A stretch of DNA of 64,000 nucleotides. It comes from Agelas oroides (taxonomy: Eukaryota > Porifera > Demospongiae > Agelasida > Agelasidae). The DNA lies in assembly GCA_949130485.1 (NCBI GenBank), contig OX422184.1:18042324-18106323 (forward strand). The letters run 5' to 3'. Shown piece after piece: positions 1 through 12,947 of the stretch. The translations under genes were made by a program, and so were the position numbers. The notes under the pieces were generated by a model. That model was not told the origin of the DNA and did not search any database. It worked only from the letters and a program-made list of their open reading frames with translations. The number at the start of each line of letters is the position of its first letter. Positions within the stretch are counted from its first letter, which is position 1.

Positions 1-1216
1 GTTCAGAGGATAGTAATGAAATAGATTTGTTTCCATCTGGATTAAAGTATACATGAGTTCCATCAAAATATTTAATGTTTTCTACCATTACATTTAAAAG
101 GGAAAACTGATGAAATGTGCAAGTACTAATTTCTTCACCATATACTGCATCACCTCCATTCCATCCAGTGTTGTTGGTGAAATTGAGAGTGACATTCAGT
201 ATTGTGCCATGGAGGATTGGATTGGTTGAAGGACTAAATATTGAGCCAGGGTAGATAAAACCAGTTGAAAGCAAAAGAAGGGAACATCTATTGATCTCAT
301 CATTAGTTGCAATCATTAGAGTACCAATGGGGTAATGATCAAAGATGGCACCACCCACATCATATGCATAGTTGTTCAGAAACAGTATTTTGGTGTTGTT
401 CATGACAATCAGATGACTGTTTTGTAAGATTGCTATTGCTCCTCCCTCATTCGCACTATTATCAATGAAACTGTTGTGTCCTGTTATTTGAAATGATGTA
501 ACTGCCAGAGATTTCAATGAAGAACGATCTGACGTGCTCTAACCACACGAGTACAGCTGATGTTCGCACTCCTTTGAGAGTGGTTTTGTTGATTGTTAGG
601 TGGTTGACAAACTGAATCAAGTCTTTGCCAAACATATTTATTACAATATGGCTACCAGGACCACTTGAACTTTTTAAGTAATAGAATTCAGAGTCAGAGA
701 TTTTCCAAATTCTTTTTTAATGTATATAGAATGAACTGAGTGCTCTTTCCGATGTTGTACGATGACTCCATGTATTCTAAAATTGATTGCATTGTCAAAC
801 ATCAAAGCACTCGCTTGAGATCCAAACATATAAAACAACAGACCAACTATTGTTACATTTAAGGTATGCTGAAAATGGAAGTTGCCCTCACTGGTACAGT
901 GGACACTCACACTACCAATATCTATGCTTTTGTCTGGGTGGAAGGAGGTGAACTGTAGGTTTCTCATATTGCTTACATGGAAAGACTGATTCAAACTGTG
1001 ATTACCAGGCAGGAATCTCACCACTATGTCAGACCATGTGTAGTTGGGTATATTGCTGGCATAATGATTGAGGGTGTGGCAGGGCTCACCAGGACAAGGT
1101 ATACCACCGTACTCTGTGGGTATAGCATAGTACTCAGTGGTTCCATGAACAGTGGGAGGAGAACTGCAGAGCAACATTACTATTGCCAGTACCTGTAGTG
1201 TGGTGAAGCAACCCAT
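1..1216 (-). pseudogene. Receptor-family gene 1, 5' part, broken and cut by window edge
   Basis: The start codon is at 1216 and opens a signal peptide (MGCFTTLQVLAIVMLLCSS) followed by the family hallmark CPGEPCHTLNHYASN. The frame is lost at about 700: after EFGKS the expected continuation (DSEFYYLKSS) lies in another frame. Near 510 the sequence jumps from the mid beta-helix (FIEISGSYIIS) straight to the later ITGHNSFIDNSA segment, so about 150 codons present in genes 2-5 are missing, again with a frame change. Homology then runs to base 1, ending in the FNPDGNKS segment, and continues outside the window. Two independent lesions make this a pseudogene. An unusual multi-exon structure is unlikely because intact paralogues read through here without introns. 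Confidence 0.85.
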
Positions 1217-1232
1217 CCTTTGTTCAAAATAC

Positions 1233-1980
1233 CTGTGGAGAAATGAACAAGTATATTATAATTCACAGTCAATGACTCTCATCTCCCCCTGTTACAATTA
1301 GGTTAGTGATCTGTACAATGATGGCACTGCTGCTATCACATGTATAGGTATATACGACTTGAGGGTGATGGTAGCAGTGATTCGTAATTTCGTCAAGATT
1401 GATATTTGGATATACAATGCTCGAATTTATCATAAAACCAATGAAACTGTTGTGCCATTCGTGTATATACATAAAAGATTTCAAAATACATGAATGGCAT
1501 TGCTTCTACTTGCATATAGTGTACAACTAATGAAAGTGACATTGCATAATTTAGAAAGTGATATTGAAGGGGATAATCTCTCACAACTTACATCTCTCCT
1601 TATTAAAAGGCAGGTGTACTTGTTATGCAGAGTCTCCCAATGTGCAGGCCACCTTCAGTACTTCACTAGTTTTGCTGCATGGAATCTAAAAAGAGCATAA
1701 TATTTCTATCTTATGCCAAAAGAATCTGTCAGGTAGCTGTACTTTTCATAACGAGTTAACAATCTCTCAAATATAGCACCTTTGTAGCTGACATGTTAAT
1801 GTGATAAACACGCTGGCTACGATATAGAGGATTGCTGTACATTACCATATCTCAGCGCATCTTAATGCATCTTAATGTAACGATAACTGTAAGGTACACC
1901 AGTATAGCTGCTACAATTGTTAACTTACCACAAAGTCGGTAATTGAAAGTACTCAATCTCTGTCTTGCTCGATGCTGCAA
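1233..1980 (-). promoter_or_regulatory. 5' intron and conserved noncoding first exon of gene 1
   Basis: On the minus strand an exon-like block (about 1980-1929, ending GACTTTGTG) runs into a GTAAGT donor at 1928-1923. An acceptor, TTTCTCCACAG, lies at about 1234, 17 bases before the ATG. The block recurs upstream of genes 2, 3, 4 and 5 and of a relic at 47.2 kb, so it is read as a spliced 5' UTR exon. The intervening bases match the 5' flanks of other copies. Confidence 0.6.
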
Positions 1981-1989
1981 ATCAATTTC

Positions 1990-3560
1990 TGGCACTATGT
2001 AAAAAGGCTGCAGTGTAGTCAGTCTTCATGCAGGTTGTAAACTTTTATGTGGGCATACTGCTGTAAGTAGGTTATCGTGTTTTGGGAAGCCTGAGTGAAT
2101 TTTCAAATCACAACAGTTTTCAAATAATACTTTATGATAGTAACTATATTGTTAAAGTTGGGAAAAAAGCAATACAGATGATATTGCTACATCTATGTAC
2201 AACTGTATTTTAATTACTAAACTATCCTAAAAACAAAAGTACTTTTTGGAAGCCCTTTTCTCTATTCTTACACATAAACTGCAAGGATATATTCATGAGA
2301 AAATGGGGGCTAATTGACCATGTAGTCACTGCAATTGCCAGAGTACAAGAATGAGAGTGAGTGTGTTGGTACCCAAGAATGTGACTGCTCTGCTGATGAA
2401 AGAGGTATGCCAGTGTCGCTTCTAGGACACTGATACACTGTCAATTCAGTGGAAGACTTAGGGGTGGAGGAACCCAAACTGCAACAGAGTGGTGAGCTTT
2501 CAGGAAAGCAGTTGTTTGGGGATGTTGCTAAGTGAGAAAATTCCACCTAAATTATCATCAATCAGCTACTTTCTTGTCCCAAAACTCTAGTACATTAAAG
2601 TAAATACTAACAGTCTGCAGAAACTTGAGAACCAAATCCAATGCAGGTAAAGTGGTAGAAGATGGGGTAGATTTTTTACTCATCTGGCATACTTCTCTCA
2701 CAATCCCACAAAGTGCTGCTGTTAGTGACACATTTAATAGTTATGTTCACAATTCAGTAATACATCAATGTGACTATTAATGAAGAGGACTCAGTTGCTG
2801 ATTCAAGACTGTTCAGTTGGTTCTGTATAAATTACATAAAGAGTATATAAAGTGCAAGGAGAGCTTCTAGGACCAAACCATTGCCCTTTTGTAACTGTAC
2901 ACACTGCACCAATAGTCATATCATAGATAGTAGAGTAGTACTATGGTTATACCACGCTCAATCAGGTTCACTCCATTACCCCATTAATCCAACCTCAAAA
3001 TTAAGTATTTTCAACGCAATCTCTACGTCACTAACTTTCCTAGAGGAAAGCAAAAGAACAAGCTGTTGTATAAATGCCAGTTCTAGCTATCTCTCAGCTT
3101 TCAAAACACAGCACCGGGAGCTTATAAATAGTTCAGACATCAGTTTCATGTTATGATTTGGGACTTTTTGTGGAGATAACAACATTTGTGCTTTACGTAA
3201 GTTATATAAGGTCCTTCACACAGTTAAGAGTAAGTTGCATTTGCATACCGACCTGTTTGTTTTTATTCATTGAAAAAGTATTATTTGAAAATGTATGCTC
3301 TTTGTCATCTGACTTTGCAGTTGTCCTATATTCATTTCTTAGCTTGGCCACTTCAACAACAGTCTTTCAATACATGAAGATAGGTCTAGTTACCAAGTTG
3401 CAACAGCATGGTACACATTTGATGACATGTACAAATGACATCATAATGCAAAATTCTTTAGTGTGATTCAAACAATTCATGTTAAAAGAATATAATTATT
3501 ATAGTGTTTGTATGTGCTAAAGCACAAAATAAATAATATTTAAAACGAAAAGAGCACTTT
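1990..3560. other. Intergenic: degenerate 5' flank of gene 1 and 3' flank of gene 2
   Basis: The part from about 2881 to 3540 is a copy of the 3' flank also found at 28.4-28.8 kb and 47.4-48.0 kb; shared landmarks are GGGAGCTTATAAATAG and CAGACATCAGTTTCA. A Ser-rich minus-strand open frame (2310-2546) has a weak acceptor (AATTTAG) just before it but no recognisable domain. Nothing else can be supported. Confidence 0.5.
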
Positions 3561-6500
3561 TTAATCTGTCAGTAAAGGTTCACGCAACTCATGTAGTGCA
3601 AAAACACTCTGAGTCGGTTGTCTGACTACTACTTCTTGCTGCTGATGATTGTCAACATTTCTTCTTCTGTCAGGTGTGCTGTGTGGACTGAGTTTCATAT
3701 ACCACCGTTGCATGAATTGCCTTAACTCTCTCTTCATTAGAATATGGTAGAACATCATTGCAATGAACTGGGCAAAGGTTATGCCAACTGCTGTGTACAC
3801 AAGAGCAGCCTGATTTCCTCCACTTGCTCGAATGTACAATGTTATTAATGAAAGTACTATCAGGTTGATAAAGAAACAGTTTTCCCAAATTGAGAGGAAC
3901 TGTTTCTTGTACACATCTCCTAACATTGTTCTGCTCAGAAGTATCAATGCTGCAATGTTCACAGCAATAAGACTGATGTTTGGATCTTGAACTATAGCAA
4001 AAATAAGCAGTACAACAACACGAAAAAGAAGTAGAATACCAACCCAGTAACATTGCTTGTCCTTAAAAGGACCAAAATAAGCATCGAAAAATGGTTTCAT
4101 TCTTACAATCCATTGTAACAACTTGTACTTTGTATACTTTTGGAGGTATTGTTTGAACAGGAGGATTCCTGTGTATGGTAACAATAGAAAACTGAGAAAT
4201 CCTACTGCTGCGAGAAAAAGTATAGTATGTGGGCGACTAAAGTAAGATATATTGGCATCATAAGACCACACAGCTCTCCTAGAACCATCAGGATAGTCAA
4301 GGAATGTGAATGTGAGTACTGTGATGATGGTACGAAGTAGTTTAGCATAGGATAGCAGGAACAGAGTGGCCAAAACTGGAACTGCATTGTTTCCAAAAAT
4401 CTTAGATGCCATTGAACTGTGGTGGGAGGCAACGATTATGATGGCAGTAATAATCCAAATGTAGACAGGAAACACAAATTGCAGCCATGTTTTCCAGTAG
4501 CCATTCAAACCATCAGCAAAACATGTCTTGATACCCAGGTCTAGATTTAGCCATGCAATGAAAACTGTCAGGATGTTTGTATCTCCAGGTGGGAAGAACA
4601 CTGCTTGGTTGGCTTTAACAATGTTAGCATAGAAGATGAGTCCATTGATAGTCCCCTGAGAGACTGTTAGGTTAAGAAATGTCAGGAAAAATACAAGTAC
4701 AAAACCAGCTAGTGTGAAAGGTATGAAAAGTGTGAGATACTTGTTGGAACAGGGAATGCATTGGGAGCTTCCAAGTGCAAGACTAAGACCTTTCTTGCAG
4801 CCACCACACAGAGTGTCAGCATGATTGAAGGCACATTGAGCATCTGGATTTTCCAGGTTAATGTTCATTTCTCCATATTTGCAATAGTCAAAAGGACAAT
4901 ATCTATGAATGATATATCCATTGGTTGTGTTTCCAACAAGACTTGCATTTAACCACATCGATCCACTGCGGTGGATTGTTTGATCACTAATGTTACATCC
5001 AATACTTTGTTCTTCCAGCTGGGAGTGGCACACACATTTGTGTTGAGAACTGTGTAGCATGAATCCAAGAGGACAAGGGAGAAGTGTGATGTTAACGTAA
5101 ACTGGGAGTTCCAATATATCTCCCATTGGAAAACCAACATAGTTGTAGCGATCAACCATTTCATCCACTTTATACTGGGAGCCATATTGTAATGTGGTAA
5201 CATCTTTAGCAGTGAGAACCATAACTTCCTTGACATTCTCAGATAGTACAGTATATTGAAGCTCTGTGCATCCAGCACTTCGAGGAACCCTTTGAAAGTG
5301 TTGCAGTTCTTCAAGCTTTGGTGCTGTTCTGTTCTCACCAAGGGGTAAAAAGTTACTGTAAACTGAACCTGTAACCGTTCCAAAATTTTCACCTACCACA
5401 ACTGCAGAAATGTTAAAACTTTCACCAGGATACTTAGTAAGGTTCATGAACACACTCGTACATTCTGGTTTTCCACTTGTGCAAATGCATGTTCGCAGTG
5501 GGTCAGAGGACAGTAATGAAAAGGATTTGTTTCCATCTGGATTAAAGTATAATTTAGTTCCATCAAGAATTAAAGCTCCTACCATTGCCTTCCATGTAAA
5601 GCTTGAATATATCCTATCATTACATTCAAAAGTGACAATTGATGAAATGTGCAAGCACTGATTTCTTCACCATATATTGCATCGCCTCCATTTAAACCAG
5701 TGTTGTTGGTGAAATTGAGAGTCACATTTAATGTTGCATGCTGATGACCAGGATAGGGTTCAGTTGAAAGCAGCAAAAGGGAACACTTAGTGATCATATT
5801 ATTAGCTATAGTACCTATAGCACCAATTTGGATATTATTCTGTACAAAAATGGCACCGCCCACATCATATGCATAGTTGTTCAGAAACAATATTTCAGTG
5901 TTGTTCATGACAATCAGATGACTGTTTTGTAAGAGTACCATTGCTCCTCCTTCTTTTGCACTGTTATCAATGAAACTGTTGTGTCCTGTTATATATAAAT
6001 CACTCCAAAATGCACGAATGGCTGTACCTCTGTTTGACTGAAATGTACAGTTTATAAAAGTGACATTGTTTACCTTATACAGTGATATGGCAGATGATAT
6101 GCTTTTCAAACCATAGTGCTCATTTCTGACCAAGGAAACGTTTCTGAAAATAATGAATGTACTCCTTTTTACCTTTTCTTGCATTATCATTGCTATTCCA
6201 GCTCCTCCATCTTCATTGCGTATATTATTGCTTATCTCGGTATTTTCTATAACAATTTGTATGTTTGAAATTGGTGTATTTATTTCAAAATAAAGTCCAC
6301 CATACATGTTATGAGTTGCGACGCAATTCGTGACATGGACTGTCGCAATACTATGGTCTGTAGCAAAAATAATTCCCTTTCCTTCATTTGAGGTAATACA
6401 ACTGTCAGAGATTTCAACAAAAAATGATCTGATGTCCTGTAACCATATGTCTACAGCTGATCTTTGTGCACCCTTGAAAATGGAATTACTGATGATCAGG

Positions 6501-7141
6501 TGGTTGGCAATCGAAGGTAATAAATTGTCGCCATACATAGATATTGAAATAAGACTACCTGCACTCCATGAACTTTTTAATTCATGGAATTCAGAGTGTG
6601 AAATTATTGATTTTCCAAATGCTTTTCGAATGTATATACTATTGCCATCATGTTCAGAGTCTCTTTTCCAAATTTGTACAATAACTTGGTGTATTCTAAA
6701 ATTGATTGCATTGTCAAATATCAAAGTGCCAGAGAGAATTCTTGCCATGGGTTCAATGAAAAACAACAAATCCACTATTGTTATATTTGAGGTATGCTTG
6801 AAATGGAAGTTGCCCTCACTGGTACAGTGGATACTCGCACTATGTATGCTCACAGCAGGATTGAAGGAGGTGAGCTGTAGGTTACTACTATTGCTTACAA
6901 GGAACGACTGATTCAAGGTGTGGTTACCAGGCAGGAATCTCACCACTATGTCAGACCATGTGTAGTTGGGTATATTGCTGGCATAATGATTGAGGGTGTG
7001 GCAGGGCTCACCAGGACAAGGTATAACAGGATTGTCCTCTGTGGGTACAACATAGTACTCTGTGATTCCATGAACAAAGGGAGGTAAACTGCACAACAGC
7101 ACTACTATTGTCAGCAGCTGTAGTGTGTTGATGAAATCCAT
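3561..7141 (-). pseudogene. Receptor-family gene 2, frameshifted between ectodomain and stalk
   Basis: The start is ATG at 7141 (MDFINTLQLL, signal peptide); upstream in-frame codons lie behind the predicted splice acceptor at 7195. The N-terminal frame carries the CPGEPCHTLNHYASN motif and GGAI-type beta-helix repeats, then stops at 5579 after ALHGRQW. The second frame (from about 5654 to 3561) resumes at KAMVGALILDG and encodes the FNPDGNKS segment, the Cys-rich stalk, about ten membrane helices and the tail ending LREPLLTD. Relative to gene 3, about 35 extra bases sit at the junction. Together the frames equal a full family protein of about 1170 residues. No GT-AG intron of plausible size fits, so a frameshift pseudogene is the best reading; ribosomal shifting or an assembly error cannot be excluded. 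Confidence 0.75.
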
Positions 7142-7194
7142 ACTTCCTAGGCAACACACACAACTGATTGAAGTTTTCCAAGATGACTGACCAC

Positions 7195-7985
7195 CTGTGA
7201 AGAATGAGCTGGTATAATGACATGACAAATCTGACAACCTACACATGAGCAGATTTAAGGCCACTATTATAGTAATTTATCATCAAGGGTGTCCCAACAA
7301 AGTGCAGGGAGGCAGGTCATTATCATACCGTTGTTGAATGTATATAGCATAACTTTGAGGACCACTGCTGAGCAACACTGTTGGTCACTTGGTGGGAGAA
7401 CAAAAGAGTCTGAAAACAGCCATTTAATAATATTCATGAGAGCTCTGCTGACAGATGTGTCTAGTCAAGGCTTGCAACACAGAGTTGGCCACTACTTGTC
7501 CTTGCATGGGTCTTATAGCGACCCAAGACCCTAAAGTGCACTTGACCCACATCCTCGACACTGCTAATGAGATTCCTGATGATGTTCATGGTCTACCTGA
7601 CAAGAGTTGCGACCCACAAAGGGTTAGACAAAGGGTTAGACAAATGCTTAGGGCTAGATTCAATTTTAGCTTGCCTGCTACTTCTGAACTTCTGGTCTCA
7701 TATTCTAGCTCTTTTATCCACCATTAGTGATAAAACCCACGAAAGGAAAGGAAAGGTTTGGGGGGTTATATACAGAGCAGATATGTCTCCCAGACAGTAT
7801 ACCAGTACACCACACAGTTAAGTTTACCGGTGCAGTTTGGTTGTTACATAAACTGCCACTTACTGTGTATGCACAATGTGGGTAGCCAATGCATTTAGTA
7901 TAAGAATCACAACTACAGCTGTATTCTAGCATCAGTAACTTACCACAAAGTCGACTATATCATGATGTTGCTGGATGCTGCACCA
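7195..7985 (-). promoter_or_regulatory. 5' intron and noncoding first exon of gene 2
   Basis: The conserved exon-like block (about 7985-7944, CAGCATCCAGCAA then GACTTTGTG) ends at a GTAAGT donor at 7943-7938. The acceptor TTCTTCACAG ends at 7195, 54 bases before the ATG. This placement excludes the upstream in-frame non-ATG codons from the protein. Confidence 0.55.
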
Positions 7986-8614
7986 TGAAGTTCTGCCACT
8001 ACTACGGTGCAGGGTAAACTGCGTTTTTCTTACATCATGATTGGCATCGGTATTGTTGCAACTCTTCTGTAAGTTGACAAATCATGTTTTCAGGGGCCAT
8101 TGAATAGATTTCCCAAGCAGAACAGTTTGCATCACACTTCACAAAAGTGACCATGGTTACAATTGGATAAAGATGGAAATTATTAAAAACACAGACTGAA
8201 ATGAGAGTCCCATGTCTGTACTCGGCTTGAACAAAAGAATTGTGTTGTGTGTGCACAATTGTCACTGTCCTCCCCCCTGCTTGCTCTTTTTACTTTTATC
8301 AATCTTTCAGTGTTCACAAATGTCTAGCTACTATAAAAGCACGTTTTAAAAACTCTGATTTATCAGCTTTTGGTTGATAGCATGCTAGCACAGTATACTG
8401 GGTACATGGAAAAATGATTTGCAAAGCTGAAGTACCTCATAACAAAATTACTTTAGTACTTTCAAATCAGTTTCTAGAAATAAAAATTACTGCAAGGAAA
8501 TAGCTGCATAGGGTGTAGCACACAAGAGGCAAACAATTTCAATCAAAGGTAGGCTTGTTCCCAGGATGCAGCCTGGGACAGAGGCTAAGTCAAGGATAGT
8601 CATAATCTGTCACC

Positions 8615-8940
8615 AAATTAAGGTTCACACAACTCATGTTAATTACCACTCTGTGTTGGTTGTCTGTCCACTACCTCTTGTTCTTGTTGATGGAGAGTTT
8701 CATTGTCAGGGTGTCTTCTGGGTGGACAGAATTTCAAATACCACCATTGTGAACTCACCTTACCATATTGTAGAACACAATTGAAATGAATTGAGCAAAT
8801 GTCAGGCCAACTGCTGCATGTGTACACAAGAGCAACCTGATTTCCTCTACTACTTGTTGGAGCAGAGAATGCTTTGGGAGCTTCTAATTGCAAGACTAAG
8901 ACCTTTCTATAGCAGCCACCACACAGCATGATTGAAGGTC
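8615..8940 (-). pseudogene. Receptor-family relic, 3' end with internal deletion
   Basis: On the minus strand LCGGC (end of the Cys-rich stalk) is joined, with most of the membrane region missing, to a frame resembling RGNQVALVYT (the last membrane segment), then to a tail resembling LHQQEQEVVDRQPTQS and a degraded HELREP. Frames change at least twice. It is a dead fragment between gene 2 and the Gly/Ser-rich locus. Confidence 0.75.
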
Positions 8941-9186
8941 ATCTAGATTTAAGTTAATCCTTAAGGAGGTACAGACTTTCATGTAGTAGCCGACCTCACT
9001 GCTGGAATTGATGCAGGTAATGTGAATGTTTTGGACACACAAAGGTGTTGGGATTGGATTTTCAACAAGGTTGCAAGTAGGAAATACTTGCTTGTCTGCT
9101 GGTCCACCACAGTTAACCATGCATTGGACCAAACTTCAACCTTGGATTTGGATCGGGTGGAAGGTCAAGAGTACAGAAAGGGAAAG

Positions 9187-10946
9187 AAGGTAGTGGTGGT
9201 AGCAGTGGTGATGGTGTTAGTGGTAGTGGAGGTGTTAGCAACAGTGGTGGAGGTGTTAGCAATGGTGGTGGAGGTGTTAGTGGCAGTGCATACATCAGTG
9301 GTGGTGGAGGTAGATGACTATATACTGTTGCCAGCTAGGTTAAATTTATTTTGCCTTTCAGCTGAGTAGCTACATATGTATCATCTCAACAACAACTATA
9401 AAACCCAACCAGCATTCATGAGTTTAGCATTCAATCTCAGCACTTTAGTACCAGCTATGTCACTACTAAACTCAACTTCTGACTCTGGGACACTACAACA
9501 CATTAGTAGTAGAGGTGGAGATGGTGAAGGTGTTGGTGGAGTTAGTGGCAGTGGACATGCTAATGGTGGTGTAAGGGGACATATTAGTGGTGGAGGTGGA
9601 AGTGGTGAAGGAATTGGTGATGGTGTGAGTAGAAAGGTCTCAGGACAACACAATGGGGAAGGAATAGAAGAAAGCTGTAGGAGTGTGAATGCATTATCAA
9701 GGAAGAAAAGGGTTGCAAGCTCCACTAATGATAGTTGAAGTGGAACTGGAGGTAAAAGTGCTAGTAATGGTGGGTATGTGGCCTACCCCAATACAGGTTT
9801 TAGAGTTCATCCTCGGAGGGAGGGAATAAACAGTGGTAGTGGCTACTCCACCCACATTAGAAGTAATGATGAATGCAGTAATTATGTGAGCAGCAGCAGT
9901 AGTCATATGAGTCATCATGGGATCCACGGTCACAGAAGCAGTAGCTCATCCTCAGGGTTGAGAAGACGAGGCATAAACCATAGATCTGGTGAACTCAGAA
10001 ACAATGACGGGTTGCAGTCAAAAACTGTAAATAGTCAAAACTCAGCTTGTGGTTGTACTGGTAGCATTGATTCAAGTGCTAACCTTCATGGCAATGTTTT
10101 GCCCGCAAGAAATCGTCACATGATGTACACAGGGAGTCATGGGTTCCCCTCAAATCATGGGTTAAATGTACAATCTATCCCTAGAGAGAGCGCAAATGTG
10201 ATCCCTCGATCTACACATCTCAGAACAAGTAGTGGCTTTGGGTCCACTCACCATAGAAGTCCAAGTACAAGCTATTGGTCAGAAACAGCTGCTGATCATG
10301 ATATCCCACAGAATGAAAAGAAGACTATTTTGGCAGATAAACACTCTACACAAAGTGGACACCATGATAAACACAGTAATGATGCTAGGCAACTAAGCCA
10401 AGAAGGCTACATTTCATCAATGGTGAAACAAAAGCAAGTGTTACAGGACGATAGACAAGTTGCTGGTCAACGTGAAACCAGCTATGGTGAACAGCTAGGA
10501 AATCTTCTAAGCATATTAAGCCTGTAGATGATCTTCGAAAAGATAAAAAGTCAGCGAAAAAGCCTACTTCACGTGAAGAAGCATAGAGAGCTCTTGCCAA
10601 ACATTACCATAAATTGCGTGAAAATGTAGAAGAGGAAGCACAGACTAGCACTTCTAAACCTGGGGTGGTTGAAAGCACACCTGGAAACAAGGCTGTGAGT
10701 GGTAAAGAGAATACCACACATGATGAACCCAAAAGTGCCAGTAGCACACACGATGATGATGATGGTGAACGAGAAGCAAGTGAAATTAAACCGAAACAGA
10801 AACCATTTGGAAGCAAAAAGAATATTCATACATTGGGTTGCTTTCAGAATGAGAGCTCTAGAGGAGTGAAGAAAAAATCCATGGATTTGAAGCTTAAACT
10901 GACCATTATATATACCATGTGTGTTATATTGTTTTATGATAGCTAA
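9187..10946 (+). pseudogene. Decayed Gly/Ser-rich low-complexity gene
   Basis: Several plus-strand open stretches form one decayed reading path. Gly/Ser/Val repeats (GGVSNSGG type) run from 9189 to about 9314. A second frame (9376-9738) contains GGVSGSGHANGG and stops at TGA 9736-9738, after which the same frame stays open to 10527 with Ser/His-rich sequence (YVSSSSSHMSHHGIHG). A frame change near 10500 leads to a Lys-rich stretch (LRKDKKSAKKPTSREEA), a TAG at about 10584, and an acidic, Lys-rich end (10614-10946). No catalytic domain is recognisable. It may be a dead structural or disordered-protein gene; unannotated introns could rescue part of it. Confidence 0.5.
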
Positions 10947-11610
10947 GGGTTTGTGAATACCAGAAAAACTTGACTGAAAGTCCAAACTTTATAGTACCAT
11001 TAAATAAGACATTCTTCACTATATAATTGTACAGTTTCAAAGGGGCATATAGTATATGGAGGTGTCTCTAATCGCTGAACTCGAGTTTGGAATAGAACAG
11101 AGGAATGGAATATGTAATGGTGGTGACTGTGTATAGTTGCAACTACGTATACATAACTGCATGGTGCTACATCTAGACTGAGCTATCTACAATTAAGGTG
11201 GCAGGGAACCCTGTGTTTTCAAGGTCAACAAACCTGGAATCCAAGCTGATAGAATTCTTTGTCTTTGTATTAGCGCACAGTCCGTTTTGGGAGTCTTCAT
11301 CCGTTCACTGTCCGTAAAATTGGGGATTTTCCCCATTTCCTGTCGGCATTGATCAGTTTATAATTAAGTTAGTTAAGATGTGGCCTGGCAGAACTGGTCG
11401 GAACTTTGAAGATAAGCTTAGATTGACTTAAAAAAAGAAGGAGTTTAGTAGAGTGCTGTAGTGTCAGTAGCTGTGAGTAGTGCGAAGTGCCTGCTTGTGA
11501 AAGCAAGCTTGTGTCTAGAAGCAGCAGAAAGGCCACAGTGGCCAAGACTGTACTCATTGGGCAGGCCCAGGTCTTGCGATCGTATGCCAAGCCTAGTAGG
11601 TGCGGATCGG
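10947..11610. other. Gene-free stretch
   Basis: I see no supported gene or clear repeat boundary in this interval. Confidence 0.4.
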
Positions 11611-12102
11611 GCTGGGCTTTAACTAGAATGCGCAATATATCGTTGGTACTACGTTGCCATTGACAAGAAAGCTGCAGAGGAGTTGTGTGGGGAACAGAAC
11701 CGTGAGTTGTTTAGCGACATAATGGGGAGAGGTGGGGCTAGTAATGCTTGCTTCCACTCGTGAATGAGCCCCGCCCATACACAAGCTGTGAATTTTTTGA
11801 AATGTGCATTCATTTTGGTGCAGTCAAAGTTGTCCATTCCAAGAGTAGCGACAAACATGAGTCTAGCCTGACTTTGGGAGTAGCTCTGAACAAAAGCTGG
11901 CACAGAAAGAGATTTGAGATACATTGGTGGTTAGGACGCTACCTACAGTGAGCATGTAGATGCGTCCATCGAGTGGCAATTTTGGGTTCATGAATATATT
12001 AATGAGCTACTAAAACCCTTTTTAAAATTAGGTAAAGCAAGATTGCCCTAAACCAAACCCTAACCCTGAAACTAGGAGTAACACTGGTCCTGACTGTAAC
12101 CC
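11611..12102. repeat. Dispersed repeat, copy 1 (partner at 20024-20407)
   Basis: The sequence from GCTGGGCTTTAACTAGA to CCTGACTGTAACCC matches 20024-20407 in the same order. Shared landmarks are GGGGAGAGGTGGGG, CTTCCACTC, GAAATGTGCATTCATTTT, CAGTCAAAGTTGTCCATT and CTAGGAGTAAC. The copies have diverged by substitutions and indels. No coding capacity or terminal repeats were seen, so the class is unknown. Confidence 0.7.
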
Positions 12103-12683
12103 ATGTTTTCGTTAACCTCCGCCGAAAGACTTCCTTGTCTGGTGTGGAATGTTAGTGGTTGGTTGCATGAGTATGGCTTACTGAGCTAACATGTAGCTAG
12201 CTAACTAGCTAGCATGCATGTTTGAAATTAGCAACTCAATCTGGGATGAACACAACTCATCATTTGAACCTCCTCTCTAACCGTTGTAGCCATTCTAAGG
12301 TTTGTGAACGGCTAACACATTGCCACGTGTAGCACTAATTCAGCATGCTCCCACTCCCCTTCACACGACTACAAAAGTTGGGTGAGACCTGCATCTGGGA
12401 TCAACCATATAAACGAACATGAAGGCAGACTAGTGATGACTTCGCAGTTTACTTTTTGTGGTGAGGTAAAACTGTAGCCATACCCCATTCCTATGCACTC
12501 ATGTAAGCAAGTAGGTAGTTTATCCCAGGTAGGGGAGGGCTAGCAACTGTCCAATGCAGCACCCCACAGATTTAGCCGGTTTCCTTCATGGCCCAAACGT
12601 CTCGCTGACAGGGTTAACATCTAAATTAGGGTGTGGTTGTACGTAATAACAGGGTTAACATCTACTGAAGTGGGCGGAACGAG
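12103..12683. other. Gene-free stretch
   Basis: It holds only a small tandem of AGCTAGCTAA-like units near 12190. Nothing else is supported. Confidence 0.4.
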
Positions 12684-12947
12684 GCTGTGGCTGAGGGGTC
12701 CGTCACAAAAGAAATCTTGTACACCGTCGGCAGAAATCCAAACTGAAATCCAGAAATCCACTGTGAAATCCAGAAATCCACTCTGAAATCCAGAAATCCA
12801 CTGAAATCCGGAAATCCACTCTAAAATCCGGAAATCCAATTCAGGATTCTATTAAAATACTCCGCAAATATCCGTATACTTTACATTAATTACACTACAA
12901 GGACGTGCACGTGCACCGATTTTCTATGACGTAATAGAACGTCACCA

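Noticed and set aside
5579-5620. A very short intron explaining the gene 2 frame change
   Set aside because: The only GT...AG stretch is about 22 bases, too short for splicing, and paralogues lack any intron here.
12050-12100. CCCTAA-like stretches as telomere repeats
   Set aside because: Only two or three imperfect units occur, within a dispersed repeat also present at 20.4 kb.
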